Positions 1 to 9,390 are shown, counted from the first letter of the stretch. The stretch: 64,000 nt of DNA from Pseudomonas psychrophila (GCF_001043005.1 NZ_JYKZ01000013.1:62001-126000), one strand, 5' to 3'. Notes: generated by a model from the letters alone, not told the origin. A program made the numbers and translations.

Positions 1-1355
1 CTGAAACCATTGCCGCAGTAGCGACCGCCCAGGGCCGAGGTGGTGTGGGAATCGTGCGTATTTCCGGCCCGCTCGCCAGTGTTGCGGCGAAAGCGTTCAG
101 TGAACGTGAACTGAAACCTCGCTACGCCCATTACGGCCCGTTTTACGGCGAAAACCGTGAAGTGCTGGATGAAGGCATTGCGCTGTATTTCCCGGGGCCC
201 AACTCGTTTACCGGCGAAGACGTGCTGGAATTGCAAGGCCATGGCGGCCCGATTGTTCTGGATATGTTGTTGCAGCGCTGCATTCAACTGGGGTGCCGTC
301 TGGCTCGTCCGGGGGAATTCAGCGAGCGGGCGTTTCTGAATGACAAACTCGACCTTGCCCAGGCCGAAGCAATTGCCGACTTGATCGAGGCAAGTTCTGC
401 ACAGGCTGCACGTAACGCATTGCGTTCCTTGCAGGGCGCTTTCTCACAGCGTGTGCATAACTTGACCGAGCAATTGATCGGTTTGCGTATCTATGTCGAA
501 GCGGCGATTGATTTCCCGGAAGAAGAAATCGACTTTTTGGCTGATGGCCATGTACTTGGAATGCTGGATAAGGTTCGCGAAGAGTTATCCACCGTTCAAC
601 GGGAGGCCGGACAAGGCGCCTTGCTGCGCGATGGCATGACCGTGGTTATTGCGGGCCGTCCCAACGCCGGCAAGTCGAGCTTGCTCAATGCCCTGGCCGG
701 GCGTGAAGCGGCCATCGTGACCGAGATTGCCGGTACCACCCGGGACGTGTTGCGTGAACATATCCACATCGATGGCATGCCGCTGCATGTGGTCGACACT
801 GCAGGTCTGCGAGACACAGACGACCAAGTGGAGAAAATCGGTGTGCAACGGGCACTCAAGGCCATTGGCGAAGCTGATCGGGTGCTGTTGGTGGTCGATG
901 CCACTGCACCGGAAGCGGACGACCCGTTTGCGCTATGGCCAGAGTTTCTTGAACAGCGTCCAGATCCGGCGAAAGTGACCTTGATCCGTAACAAGGCAGA
1001 CCTGAGCGGCGAAAACGTTGCGCTGCAGGTGTGTGACGATGGCCACGTTACGATCAGCCTAAGTGCGCGATCAACGGAAGGTCTGGACTTGCTGCGTGAA
1101 CACCTCAAAGCCTGCATGGGCTACGAGCAAACGTCTGAAAGCAGCTTCAGCGCACGTCGTCGGCACCTGGAAGCGTTGCAGCACGCAAGCAAGGCACTTG
1201 AACACGGCAGGGCGCAACTGACCCTGGCGGGCGCAGGGGAGTTGCTGGCTGAGGATTTGCGCCAGGCGCAGCATTCGCTGGGCGAGATAACTGGAGCCTT
1301 CAGCTCGGACGACTTGTTGGGACGGATTTTCTCCAGCTTCTGTATAGGCAAGTAA
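1..1355 (+). CDS. mnmE: tRNA uridine-5-carboxymethylaminomethyl modification GTPase MnmE (5' end cut by window)
   Basis: With MnmG this GTPase makes the (carboxymethyl)aminomethyl modification of wobble uridine U34 in tRNAs. The reading frame is open from the first base of the window and reads ETIAAVATAQGRGGVGIVR, the usual MnmE N-terminus, so only about five residues are missing upstream. The folate-binding N-domain comes first. The G domain follows, with Walker A GRPNAGKSS, switch motif GTTRD, DTAGLRDT and NKAD. The protein ends in the family's C-terminal FCIGK, whose cysteine is conserved. The gene stops just before a REP palindrome. Family assignment is very secure. Confidence 0.97.
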   Translation, partial: ETIAAVATAQGRGGVGIVRISGPLASVAAKAFSERELKPRYAHYGPFYGENREVLDEGIALYFPGPNSFTGEDVLELQGHGGPIVLDMLLQRCIQLGCRLARPGEFSERAFLNDKLDLAQAEAIADLIEASSAQAARNALRSLQGAFSQRVHNLTEQLIGLRIYVEAAIDFPEEEIDFLADGHVLGMLDKVREELSTVQREAGQGALLRDGMTVVIAGRPNAGKSSLLNALAGREAAIVTEIAGTTRDVLREHIHIDGMPLHVVDTAGLRDTDDQVEKIGVQRALKAIGEADRVLLVVDATAPEADDPFALWPEFLEQRPDPAKVTLIRNKADLSGENVALQVCDDGHVTISLSARSTEGLDLLREHLKACMGYEQTSESSFSARRRHLEALQHASKALEHGRAQLTLAGAGELLAEDLRQAQHSLGEITGAFSSDDLLGRIFSSFCIGK

Positions 1356-1366
1356 CAGAACACTAC

Positions 1367-1443
1367 TGTAGTCGCTGCCGAGGAACGAAGGCTGCGAGCG
1401 GTTTTCAGGCTATCGCAGTCTTCGTTCCTCGGCAGCGACTACA
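1367..1443. repeat. REP/REPIN palindrome, GTAGTCGCTGCCGAGG family
   Basis: Two arms of 24 bp match exactly as an inverted repeat. After one mismatch a further 6 bp pair, around a short spacer. It starts 11 bp after the mnmE stop and may also end that transcript, although no T-tract follows. The motif belongs to the REP type dispersed through fluorescent pseudomonad genomes. A related, more diverged copy lies at 60636-60708. Confidence 0.85.
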
Positions 1444-1462
1444 ACGTGTCACACTGCTACAG

Positions 1463-1471
1463 TTATCCACA
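1463..1471 (+). promoter_or_regulatory. DnaA box (perfect TTATCCACA)
   Basis: This 9-mer exactly matches the high-affinity DnaA box. It lies in the short gap between the REP element and the ABC-F gene. It is one of at least 18 perfect copies in the window. Confidence 0.6.
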
Positions 1472-1579
1472 TTCCACCGAGGTGTTAGTCCAATGCGCCA
1501 TTGATGCCGCCGCGATGCTTGCGGCCAGTTCTTGACTCCCCTGCAACAGGGGGTAGATCTGTGCATCTCTGGAGTGCGT

Positions 1580-3196
1580 ATGGCTCTCGTTACCTGTGTA
1601 ACGCTGGAAAGCGTTTCTTATCACCTGCCCGACGGCAGTTCCCTGTTCACAAACCTTGATCTGCATATCGACCATCGCCGTACAGGTCTGGTGGGGCGTA
1701 ATGGTGTGGGCAAAAGCCTGTTGGCACGCCTGATCGCTGGGCATATCTCCTCCTCCACAGGCCGTTGCACACGTAGTGGCACCGTGTATTACCTGGCTCA
1801 GCACGTTAGCCCCGAACCCGGTCATACCGTTGCCGACCTTGCCGGTGTACGGCCCGTTATCAGCGCCCTTGAGCGAATAGAGCAGGGCAGCACTGAGCAA
1901 GCGGACTTCGATTGCATCGGCGAGCGCTGGGGCATCCGTCAGCAACTGCTCGACCAGCTGGCCCAAAACAATCTTGCACACCTGACGCCCTCAACCCCTG
2001 CTTCAGCACTCAGTGGGGGCGAAGCCATGCGCGTGGCCCTGATGGGCGCTTTATTGTCTCAAGCCGACCTGTTGATACTGGATGAACCCACTAATCATCT
2101 GGATCACCAGCACCGTCGTGCGCTCCATGAGCAGTTGCTGAACTGGCCCAACGGCTTGCTGGTGATCAGCCACGATCGCGATGTGTTGGAGCACATGGAG
2201 GTTATTGTTGAGTTGTCTTCCATGGGGCTCACCCGTTATGGCGGTGGTTTTTCGTTTTATACACAGGCAAAAGCCGAGCAACTTCGAGCGGCGCAGCTAC
2301 AACTGGCGTCAGCCAAGCTTGAACGCAAGCGACAGGAACAGGCCCTGCGTGAACAAAAAGAGCGTCTGGAACGCAGTCAATCCCGCGGCCATAAACAGGC
2401 CAGTGATGCTAATCAGGCCAAAGTTTTGCTGGGCCGGCAAAAGGAACGCAGCCAGGCGAGCAGCGGCAAACTGCGGGTACAACAGGACGCGGCACGGGAA
2501 CAATTGTCTGCTCAAGTGCGCCAGGCCGCGAGTCAGGTAGAAGAGCAACAGGCCATCTTTGTCTACCCGCCTCAAGCTTGCCAAAGCGCACCGGTGCAAA
2601 TCGCTGAGTTGATCGATGCTCGTCTGCCACAGGGAGCTGAGCATTTACGCTCGATCAATCTCACGCTGACTCGTGGCCAGCGTATTGCCCTGGTGGGGCC
2701 GAACGGGTGCGGCAAGTCGACCTTGCTCAAGGTACTGGCCGGTCAGCTTCCGGTTGTTTCAGGTCAGGCCCGGACCTTCGTAACAACCGCTTATCTCGAC
2801 CAGCACCTGGGACTGTTAAAGCCCGAACGATCAGTTCTTGAGCAGTTGCAGTCCCTCAATCGGCAGCTCAATGAAGGAGAATTACGCACTCGGCTGGCGC
2901 AATTGGGCCTCAATGCGGATCGAATCAACCTGCCATGTAACCGGCTGAGTGGCGGTGAACGCCTTAAAGCCGCGATGGCATGTGTGTTTTATGCCGCGTC
3001 CCCGCCACAGCTGTTGTTACTCGATGAACCCGCCAATCACCTGGATCTGCCTTCGGTTCAGGCGCTGGAGAGCATGCTCAAACAGTACTCGGGAACTCTG
3101 GTTGTCACCTCCCACGATGAGGTGTTCCTGACTGCAATTGGAGTTACCCACAGACTTGAGGCATCACCCACAGGCTGGCTGATTACGCTTCAATAA
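1580..3196 (+). CDS. ABC-F family ATPase (two ABC domains, no membrane segments)
   Basis: This is a soluble protein of 538 residues with two ATP-binding cassettes and no membrane segments, the layout of ABC-F proteins that act on ribosomes. Domain 1 has Walker A GRNGVGKS, signature LSGGEAMRV and Walker B LLILDEPTNHLD. Domain 2 has GPNGCGKS, LSGGERLKA and LLLLDEPANHLD, with Ala replacing the usual Thr. Between them is a Lys/Arg/Gln-rich coiled-coil linker. ATG 1580 was chosen because GGAG sits five bases upstream and the protein then begins MALVTCVTLESVSYHLPDG. The gene stands alone between mnmE and the oriC-like gap. Its exact subfamily and target are not known from sequence. Confidence 0.9.
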   Translation: MALVTCVTLESVSYHLPDGSSLFTNLDLHIDHRRTGLVGRNGVGKSLLARLIAGHISSSTGRCTRSGTVYYLAQHVSPEPGHTVADLAGVRPVISALERIEQGSTEQADFDCIGERWGIRQQLLDQLAQNNLAHLTPSTPASALSGGEAMRVALMGALLSQADLLILDEPTNHLDHQHRRALHEQLLNWPNGLLVISHDRDVLEHMEVIVELSSMGLTRYGGGFSFYTQAKAEQLRAAQLQLASAKLERKRQEQALREQKERLERSQSRGHKQASDANQAKVLLGRQKERSQASSGKLRVQQDAAREQLSAQVRQAASQVEEQQAIFVYPPQACQSAPVQIAELIDARLPQGAEHLRSINLTLTRGQRIALVGPNGCGKSTLLKVLAGQLPVVSGQARTFVTTAYLDQHLGLLKPERSVLEQLQSLNRQLNEGELRTRLAQLGLNADRINLPCNRLSGGERLKAAMACVFYAASPPQLLLLDEPANHLDLPSVQALESMLKQYSGTLVVTSHDEVFLTAIGVTHRLEASPTGWLITLQ

Positions 3197-3319
3197 CGGC
3201 GCTGGCTTGTACCGTTTATCACTTTAATCACTGACCGATCGTCCAACCGCTTGATGGATTGACCATTCAAGCGGTTTTCGGCTGCCTGTTTATTGACCAA
3301 AAACCCTCTAAATCGTCGA

Positions 3320-3610
3320 ATAAGCTCTGTGTATAACTAGCCCTCAGGTCAGTGGGTAAGTAGGCCTGAAAACTGAAGATAACCACCCCTGTGGATAACC
3401 ATATGTTTTACCCACAGGCTTAAAGCACTTATCCCAACCCCTTATCGGTGCATAACCACAGACTTTTGAATCTCTGTACAGTATGTAAAATATGGCCTGC
3501 AGCAATCTATCCACAGAAAAGTGGTTCAGTAGAAATAAACATAAAAACAAAGCTTTATAAATTTCTTCTCTATTTATTTATCTATCTTGCCCTTATCCAC
3601 AGCTGGTTAA
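3320..3610. other. oriC-like region upstream of mnmG
   Basis: The 504-bp gap between the ABC-F gene and mnmG has no credible gene. It contains three consensus DnaA boxes: TTATACACA on the minus strand at 3328-3336, TTATCCACA on the minus strand at 3390-3398, and TTATCCACA on the plus strand at 3593-3601. One-mismatch boxes lie at 3408-3416 and 3507-3515. A very AT-rich stretch at about 3530-3590 could be a DNA-unwinding element. Origin-like sequences near gidA/mnmG are known in gammaproteobacteria, and the parAB operon lies just downstream. Pseudomonads also have an origin at dnaA, which is outside this window, so whether this copy fires is unproven. Confidence 0.6.
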
Positions 3611-3700
3611 ATTTTGTGCAAAGGGTTCTTTAAGAAGGGCGAAGTCCCTATACTTCGCGGTCTATCCAAAAAACCCCTAGTAACAGGCACGAGGTGCGTG

Positions 3701-5593
3701 GTGAATTTCCCTTCCCGTTTTGCAGTGATCGTCATCGGCGGCGGTCACGCCGGAACCGAGGCTGCACTTGCTTCAGCACGCATGGGCGTAAAAACCCTGC
3801 TGTTGACCCACAACGTGGAAACCCTCGGGCAAATGAGCTGCAATCCTGCGATTGGCGGGATTGGTAAAAGCCATCTGGTTAAAGAAATCGATGCCCTTGG
3901 CGGCGCGATGGCAATGGCTACCGATAAAGGCGGCATCCAGTTCCGTGTACTTAATGGGCGTAAAGGCCCGGCTGTGCGGGCAACCCGTGCACAGGCCGAC
4001 CGGATTCTGTACAAGGCGGCGATACGCGAAACGCTGGAAAACCAGCCCAACCTGTGGATATTTCAACAGGCAGCGGATGACCTGATCGTTGAACAGGATC
4101 AAGTGCGTGGCGTAGTGACCCAAATGGGTCTGCGTTTTATGGCGGATGCCGTGGTTTTGACCACAGGCACCTTCCTCGGTGGACTTATCCACATCGGGAT
4201 GCAGAATTACTCGGGCGGCCGAGCCGGTGATCCACCTTCGATCGCTTTGGCACACCGTCTGCGTGAGCTGCCTCTGCGAGTGGGTCGCCTGAAAACCGGT
4301 ACACCACCGCGGATCGATGGTCGCTCTGTGGATTTCTCGGTCATGACCGAGCAACCAGGGGATACACCGATCCCAGTGATGTCGTTCATGGGCAACAAAG
4401 AACAGCATCCGGCTCAGGTCAGTTGCTGGATTACCCATACCAACGCCCGCACACACGAAATCATCGCGTCCAACCTCGATCGCTCACCGATGTACTCAGG
4501 TGTAATCGAAGGGATTGGCCCGCGTTACTGCCCGTCGATCGAAGACAAAATCCATCGCTTTGCCGACAAGGAAAGCCATCAGGTCTTCATCGAGCCGGAA
4601 GGTTTGACCACACACGAGCTGTATCCGAACGGGATCTCCACCTCCCTGCCGTTCGATGTGCAAATCCAGATCGTGCAATCGATTCGCGGCATGGAAAACG
4701 CCCACATCGTGCGGCCCGGCTACGCCATCGAATACGACTACTTCGATCCGCGCGACCTGAAGTACAGCCTCGAAACCAAAGTGATTGGCGGTTTGTTCTT
4801 TGCAGGACAAATCAACGGCACTACCGGTTACGAAGAAGCCGGTGCTCAAGGTTTGCTGGCTGGCGCTAACGCGGCATTGCTCGCACAGGGCAAGGAAAGC
4901 TGGTGCCCGCGTCGCGATGAGGCGTACATCGGGGTATTGGTCGACGACCTGATTACCTTGGGTACTCAAGAACCGTATCGGATGTTCACATCCCGTGCCG
5001 AATACCGCCTGATCCTGCGCGAAGACAACGCTGACATGCGCTTAACCGAAAAAGGTCGCGAGTTGGGCCTGGTCGATGACGCCCGTTGGGCTGCTTTCTG
5101 CACCAAGCGTGAAAGCATCGCGCAAGAAGAACAGCGACTGAAAAGTACCTGGGTTCGCCCGGGCACTGAGCAGGGCGATGCCATTGCTGCCAAATTCGGC
5201 ACACCGCTGACCCATGAATACAATTTGCTCAATCTGCTGACCCGTCCTGAAATCGACTACGTCGGCCTGGTTGAAGTGACCGGGCAGGGCGCCGAAGATC
5301 CGTTGGTCGCCGAACAGGTTGAGATCAAAACCAAGTACGCCGGTTATATCGATCGTCAACAAGACGAAATTGCCCGTCTGCGCGCCAGTGAAAATACCAA
5401 ACTGCCTGTGGATATCGATTACACGAACATCTCCGGGCTGTCGAAAGAGATCCAGAGCAAGCTTGGCGCAACCCGCCCCGAGACCCTGGGTCAGGCTTCG
5501 CGTATCCCCGGCGTCACGCCGGCGGCGATTTCCCTGTTGATGATTCACCTGAAAAAGCGCGGCGCTGGCCGCACGTTGGAGCAAAACGCTTGA
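3701..5593 (+). CDS. mnmG: tRNA uridine-5-carboxymethylaminomethyl modification enzyme MnmG (GidA)
   Basis: This FAD-dependent partner of MnmE modifies U34 of tRNA. The start is GTG 3701, preceded by GAGG with about six bases of spacing. It gives 630 residues beginning MNFPSRFAVIVIGGGHAGTE, the family's usual length and N-terminus. The Rossmann FAD motif GGGHAG is at residues 13-18. The later signature TTGYEEAGAQGLLAGANAAL is present and the C-terminal helical domain is complete. An in-frame extension upstream to 3614 would run into the oriC-like region and is rejected. The stop overlaps the start of rsmG, so the two are translationally coupled. Confidence 0.96.
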   Translation: MNFPSRFAVIVIGGGHAGTEAALASARMGVKTLLLTHNVETLGQMSCNPAIGGIGKSHLVKEIDALGGAMAMATDKGGIQFRVLNGRKGPAVRATRAQADRILYKAAIRETLENQPNLWIFQQAADDLIVEQDQVRGVVTQMGLRFMADAVVLTTGTFLGGLIHIGMQNYSGGRAGDPPSIALAHRLRELPLRVGRLKTGTPPRIDGRSVDFSVMTEQPGDTPIPVMSFMGNKEQHPAQVSCWITHTNARTHEIIASNLDRSPMYSGVIEGIGPRYCPSIEDKIHRFADKESHQVFIEPEGLTTHELYPNGISTSLPFDVQIQIVQSIRGMENAHIVRPGYAIEYDYFDPRDLKYSLETKVIGGLFFAGQINGTTGYEEAGAQGLLAGANAALLAQGKESWCPRRDEAYIGVLVDDLITLGTQEPYRMFTSRAEYRLILREDNADMRLTEKGRELGLVDDARWAAFCTKRESIAQEEQRLKSTWVRPGTEQGDAIAAKFGTPLTHEYNLLNLLTRPEIDYVGLVEVTGQGAEDPLVAEQVEIKTKYAGYIDRQQDEIARLRASENTKLPVDIDYTNISGLSKEIQSKLGATRPETLGQASRIPGVTPAAISLLMIHLKKRGAGRTLEQNA

Positions 5594-6234
5594 GTTCGCT
5601 GGTTACCGCACAACACGCCGAAGAGTTATCCACAGGTGCACGCCAGTTGGGCGTTGCACTGACCGAAAGCCAGCACCAGCAATTGCTGGGCTACCTGGCC
5701 CTGTTGATCAAATGGAACAAGGCCTACAACCTCACGGCTGTGCGTAACCCGGACGAAATGGTTTCACGCCATTTGCTCGACAGCCTCAGTGTGATGCCCT
5801 TCATCGAAAACGGCCGTTGGCTGGATGTGGGCAGCGGCGGCGGCATGCCGGGGATTCCCCTGGCGATCCTGTTTCCCGAGTCTCAAGTGACCTGTCTGGA
5901 CAGCAACGGCAAGAAAACCCGTTTTCTGACCCAGGTTAAACTCGAGCTCAAGCTGGATAACTTGCAAGTTATCCACAGTCGCGTTGAGGAGTTTCAGCCA
6001 GAGCTGCCATTCAATGGAATTGTTTCCAGGGCTTTCAGCAGCATGGAAAACTTCAGCAACTGGACGCGCCACCTGGGCAACAGCGAAACGCGCTGGTTGG
6101 CAATGAAGGGCGTTCATCCTGCCGATGAGCTGGTAGCATTGCCGTCTGATTTTCGTCTAGATAGCGAACACGCCTTGACCGTTCCAGGTTGCCAAGGCCA
6201 ACGCCATCTGCTGATACTGCGCCGCACGGCATGA
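5590..6234 (+). CDS. rsmG: 16S rRNA (guanine527-N7)-methyltransferase RsmG (GidB)
   Basis: The enzyme methylates N7 of G527 in 16S rRNA using S-adenosylmethionine. The 214-residue protein has the SAM-binding motif LDVGSGGGMPGIPLAI and the upstream LIKWNKAYNLTA signature. The start is TTG 5590, which overlaps the mnmG TGA by 4 bp. This fits both the family length and the operon layout. Perfect DnaA boxes lie inside the gene at 5626-5634 and 5969-5977. Confidence 0.95.
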   Translation: MSSLVTAQHAEELSTGARQLGVALTESQHQQLLGYLALLIKWNKAYNLTAVRNPDEMVSRHLLDSLSVMPFIENGRWLDVGSGGGMPGIPLAILFPESQVTCLDSNGKKTRFLTQVKLELKLDNLQVIHSRVEEFQPELPFNGIVSRAFSSMENFSNWTRHLGNSETRWLAMKGVHPADELVALPSDFRLDSEHALTVPGCQGQRHLLILRRTA

Positions 6235-6252
6235 TTGGGAACGCAAGCAAGA

Positions 6253-7044
6253 ATGGCTAAGGTATTCGCAATAGCGAACCAAAAGGGTGGTGTGGGTAAA
6301 ACCACCACCTGTATCAACCTCGCAGCATCGCTGGTCGCGACCAAGCGCCGCGTGCTTCTGATCGACCTCGATCCGCAAGGCAACGCGACCATGGGTAGCG
6401 GTGTGGATAAACACGGTCTCGAGAATTCGGTCTACGACCTGTTGATCGGTGAATGCGACCTGGCTCAGGCCATGCATATCTCCGAACACGGTGGTTACCA
6501 GCTCCTGCCCGCTAACCGTGATCTGACGGCAGCCGAAGTTGTATTGCTCGAAATGCAGATGAAAGAAAGTCGTCTGCGCACTGCACTGGCGCCGGTTCGC
6601 GAGAGCTACGATTACATTCTGATCGATTGCCCGCCGTCGCTGTCGATGCTGACCCTGAACGCTCTGGTTGCTGCCGATGGGGTCATTATCCCCATGCAGT
6701 GCGAGTACTTCGCACTCGAAGGCTTGAGCGACCTTGTGGATAACATCAAGCGCATTGCCGAGCTGCTGAATCCGAACCTGAAAATCGAAGGCCTGCTGCG
6801 GACCATGTACGACCCGCGCCTGAGCCTGATGAACGATGTATCGGCTCAGCTCAAGGAACACTTCGGCGAGCAGCTCTACGACACGGTGATTCCGCGCAAC
6901 ATTCGTCTGGCCGAAGCCCCGAGCTACGGCATGCCAGCATTGGCCTATGACAAAAACTCCCGTGGCGCGATTGCTTACCTTGCCCTGGCGGGCGAGCTGG
7001 TTCGTCGTCAACGTCGTACCACCCGCACGCCTCAGCCAACTTAA
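6253..7044 (+). CDS. parA: chromosome partitioning ATPase ParA (Soj)
   Basis: This deviant Walker-A ATPase positions the ParB-parS complex of the origin region. It has 263 residues from ATG 6253 (MAKVFAIANQKGGVGKTTT). The P-loop KGGVGKTT is at residues 11-18 and the Walker B-like stretch reads YDYILIDCPPSL. The product lacks the long N-terminal DNA-binding extension of plasmid ParA, so it is the short chromosomal type. It sits in the rsmG-parA-parB order usual for Pseudomonas. Perfect DnaA boxes occur inside it at 6402-6410 and 6735-6743. Confidence 0.96.
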   Translation: MAKVFAIANQKGGVGKTTTCINLAASLVATKRRVLLIDLDPQGNATMGSGVDKHGLENSVYDLLIGECDLAQAMHISEHGGYQLLPANRDLTAAEVVLLEMQMKESRLRTALAPVRESYDYILIDCPPSLSMLTLNALVAADGVIIPMQCEYFALEGLSDLVDNIKRIAELLNPNLKIEGLLRTMYDPRLSLMNDVSAQLKEHFGEQLYDTVIPRNIRLAEAPSYGMPALAYDKNSRGAIAYLALAGELVRRQRRTTRTPQPT

Positions 7045-7053
7045 GGAAATCCT

Positions 7054-7926
7054 ATGGCCGTCAAGAAACGAGGTCTCGGACGCGGACTGGATGCACTCCT
7101 GAGTGGTCCAACGGTCAGCTCGCTGGAAGAGCAAGCGGTCAAGGTTGATCAAAGCGAACTGCAGCACTTGCCTCTGGATCTGATCCAGCGCGGCAAGTAT
7201 CAGCCTCGTCGTGACATGGATCCTCAGGCGCTTGAAGAGCTGGCCAGCTCGATCAGGACTCAAGGCGTCATGCAGCCAATCGTGGTTCGCCCGATTGATG
7301 GCAACCGTTTTGAGATCATCGCCGGTGAACGTCGCTGGCGCGCGAGCCAACAGGCAGGCAAGGACACCATCCCGGCGATGGTGCGCGATGTGCCGGATGA
7401 AACCGCCATCGCGATGGCGCTGATCGAAAACATTCAGCGCGAAGATCTCAATCCGATTGAAGAAGCCGTCGCCTTGCAGCGCTTGCAGCAAGAGTTCCAG
7501 CTGACTCAGCAACAAGTCGCTGACGCCGTGGGTAAGTCCCGCGTGTCTGTGGCTAACTTGTTGCGATTGATTTCCTTGCCGGAAGTCATCAAAACCATGT
7601 TGTCCCACGGTGACCTGGAAATGGGTCATGCGCGGGCATTGCTCGGTTTGCCTGAAAATCAGCAGGTTGAAGGGGCGCGACACGTTGTCGCACGAGGCCT
7701 GACAGTACGTCAGACCGAAGCTCTGGTTCGCCAGTGGTTGAGCGGCAAACAAGAGCCGGCTGAACCGGTTAAACCAGATCCGGACATAGCCAGGCTCGAA
7801 CAGCGTCTGGCTGAGCGCCTAGGCTCTGCGGTGCAGATTCGCCACGGAAAGAAGGGAAAAGGCCAGTTAGTGATTGGTTACAATTCTCTGGATGAGCTTC
7901 AAGGAGTGCTGGCTCACATCCGCTGA
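7054..7926 (+). CDS. parB: chromosome partitioning protein ParB
   Basis: ParB binds parS, spreads and loads SMC. The 290-residue protein has the ParB/Srx N-terminal domain with the CTPase motif GERRWRA, next to the conserved ALIENIQREDLNPIEEA. A central helix-turn-helix (TQQQVADAVGKSRVSVANLLRL) and a C-terminal dimerisation region follow. It starts nine bases after parA with an AAGGAAA ribosome-binding site. A parS-like target lies at 33989-34004. Confidence 0.96.
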   Translation: MAVKKRGLGRGLDALLSGPTVSSLEEQAVKVDQSELQHLPLDLIQRGKYQPRRDMDPQALEELASSIRTQGVMQPIVVRPIDGNRFEIIAGERRWRASQQAGKDTIPAMVRDVPDETAIAMALIENIQREDLNPIEEAVALQRLQQEFQLTQQQVADAVGKSRVSVANLLRLISLPEVIKTMLSHGDLEMGHARALLGLPENQQVEGARHVVARGLTVRQTEALVRQWLSGKQEPAEPVKPDPDIARLEQRLAERLGSAVQIRHGKKGKGQLVIGYNSLDELQGVLAHIR

Positions 7927-7971
7927 AACAATTCCCCATGTAGCGTGCAGTCGGAAATCACTACCTGACAG

Positions 7972-8000
7972 TTGAATAGGGGCTTAAGCGCCCCTATACT
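7972..8000 (+). promoter_or_regulatory. promoter of the atp operon with a palindrome in its spacer
   Basis: The -35 TTGAAT (7972-7977) and -10 TATACT (7995-8000) are separated by exactly 17 bp. They lie 75 bp before the atpI ATG. A 7-bp inverted repeat TAGGGGC / GCCCCTA with a six-base centre (7977-7996) fills the spacer. It could be an operator, or a weak terminator of the parAB transcript, although no T-tract follows. Confidence 0.6.
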
Positions 8001-8074
8001 CTGCGCGCATTTTGTCGGCACAAATTATGCCAAGTTTTTTGTTTTTGGTAGCCGACCTTTGAGGAGCAGTTGTG

Positions 8075-8482
8075 ATGGAAACCCGCACGCCAAACCGCTT
8101 GCCGTTCCATCGCTTGGCGGTTTTTCCGGTTTTGCTGGCTCAATTTGTCGTTTTATTGCTGGCTGCTCTGGGGCTCTGGCAATGGCATGGAGTCGTCGCC
8201 GGATATTCAGGACTCTGCGGAGGCCTGATAGCTTTGCTACCCAATGTGTATTTTGCTCACAGGGCTTTTCGGTTTTCCGGCGCCCGAGCAGCGCAAGCCA
8301 TCGTCCGGTCGTTTTACGCCGGCGAGGCGGGCAAGTTAATTTTGACGGCAGTGCTGTTCGCGCTGACGTTTGCAGGTGTGAAGCCATTGGCGCCGCTAGC
8401 AGTATTCGGCGTCTTCGTGTTGACCCAACTGGTCAGCTGGTTCGCTCCCCTGCTAATGAGAACAACACTTTCGAGACCTTAG
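8075..8482 (+). CDS. atpI: ATP synthase accessory subunit AtpI
   Basis: AtpI is a small membrane protein thought to help assemble the c-ring. The 135-residue product has four hydrophobic segments and lies directly before atpB, as usual. ATG 8075 was chosen over GTG 8072 because GAGGAG at 8061-8066 then has proper spacing. I-subunits vary a lot in sequence, so the call rests on position, size and topology. Confidence 0.88.
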   Translation: METRTPNRLPFHRLAVFPVLLAQFVVLLLAALGLWQWHGVVAGYSGLCGGLIALLPNVYFAHRAFRFSGARAAQAIVRSFYAGEAGKLILTAVLFALTFAGVKPLAPLAVFGVFVLTQLVSWFAPLLMRTTLSRP

Positions 8483-8498
8483 GGCGTTTGAGGCAACC

Positions 8499-9368
8499 AT
8501 GGCAGAAACAACCGCTTCGGGCTATATCCAGCACCACTTACAGAACCTGACCTTTGGGCAGCTACCTGATGGCGGCTGGGGCTTTGCTCACACCGTTGCA
8601 GAAGCTAAATCAATGGGTTTTTGGGCGTTCCACGTCGATACTCTCGGCTGGTCGCTGTTTGTTGGTCTGGTCTTCATCCTCGTATTCCGCATGGCGGCCA
8701 AGAAGGCAACTTCCGGTCAACCAGGCGCACTGCAGAACTTCGTTGAAGTACTGGTGGAATTCGTTGATGGCAGCGTTAAAGACAGTTTCCACGGTCGCAG
8801 TGCAGTTATCGCACCGCTGGCGCTGACCATTTTCGTTTGGGTGTTCCTCATGAACGCCATCGACCTGGTTCCGGTTGACTGGATTCCTCAGTTGGCGATC
8901 CTGATCACCGGCGATGAGCACTTCCCATTCCGTGCCGTACCGACGACTGATCCAAACGCGACCATGGGCATGGCCCTGTCGGTATTCGCGTTGATCATCT
9001 TCTACAGCATCAAAATCAAGGGTATCGGCGGCTTTATCGGCGAACTGACCCTGCACCCGTTTGGCAGCAAGAACATTTTTGTTCAAGCGCTGCTGATTCC
9101 GGTGAACTTCCTGCTCGAATTCGTGACGTTGATTGCCAAGCCTATTTCGTTGGCTCTGCGTCTGTTCGGCAACATGTACGCTGGCGAACTGGTGTTTATC
9201 CTGATCGCCGTAATGTTCGGCAGCGGCCTGCTTTGGCTTAGCGGTCTGGGCGTGGTGCTGCAATGGGCGTGGGCTGTATTCCACATCCTGATCATCACCT
9301 TGCAAGCGTTTATCTTCATGATGTTGACCATCGTCTATCTGTCGATGGCACACGAAGATAACCACTAA
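8499..9368 (+). CDS. atpB: ATP synthase Fo subunit a
   Basis: Subunit a forms the proton half-channels next to the c-ring. The 289-residue multi-pass protein carries the essential arginine in SLALRLFGNMYAGEL. It is first of the eight structural genes and starts 16 bp after atpI. A stem-loop follows it at 9391-9417. Confidence 0.96.
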   Translation: MAETTASGYIQHHLQNLTFGQLPDGGWGFAHTVAEAKSMGFWAFHVDTLGWSLFVGLVFILVFRMAAKKATSGQPGALQNFVEVLVEFVDGSVKDSFHGRSAVIAPLALTIFVWVFLMNAIDLVPVDWIPQLAILITGDEHFPFRAVPTTDPNATMGMALSVFALIIFYSIKIKGIGGFIGELTLHPFGSKNIFVQALLIPVNFLLEFVTLIAKPISLALRLFGNMYAGELVFILIAVMFGSGLLWLSGLGVVLQWAWAVFHILIITLQAFIFMMLTIVYLSMAHEDNH

Positions 9369-9390
9369 GATCCGCTTCGGCGAGTCTGGT

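Noticed and set aside
6157..7752. Long minus-strand open frame opposite parA and parB
   Set aside because: It overlaps two certain genes, has no recognisable domain, and its composition reflects the complementary strand of GC-biased codons.
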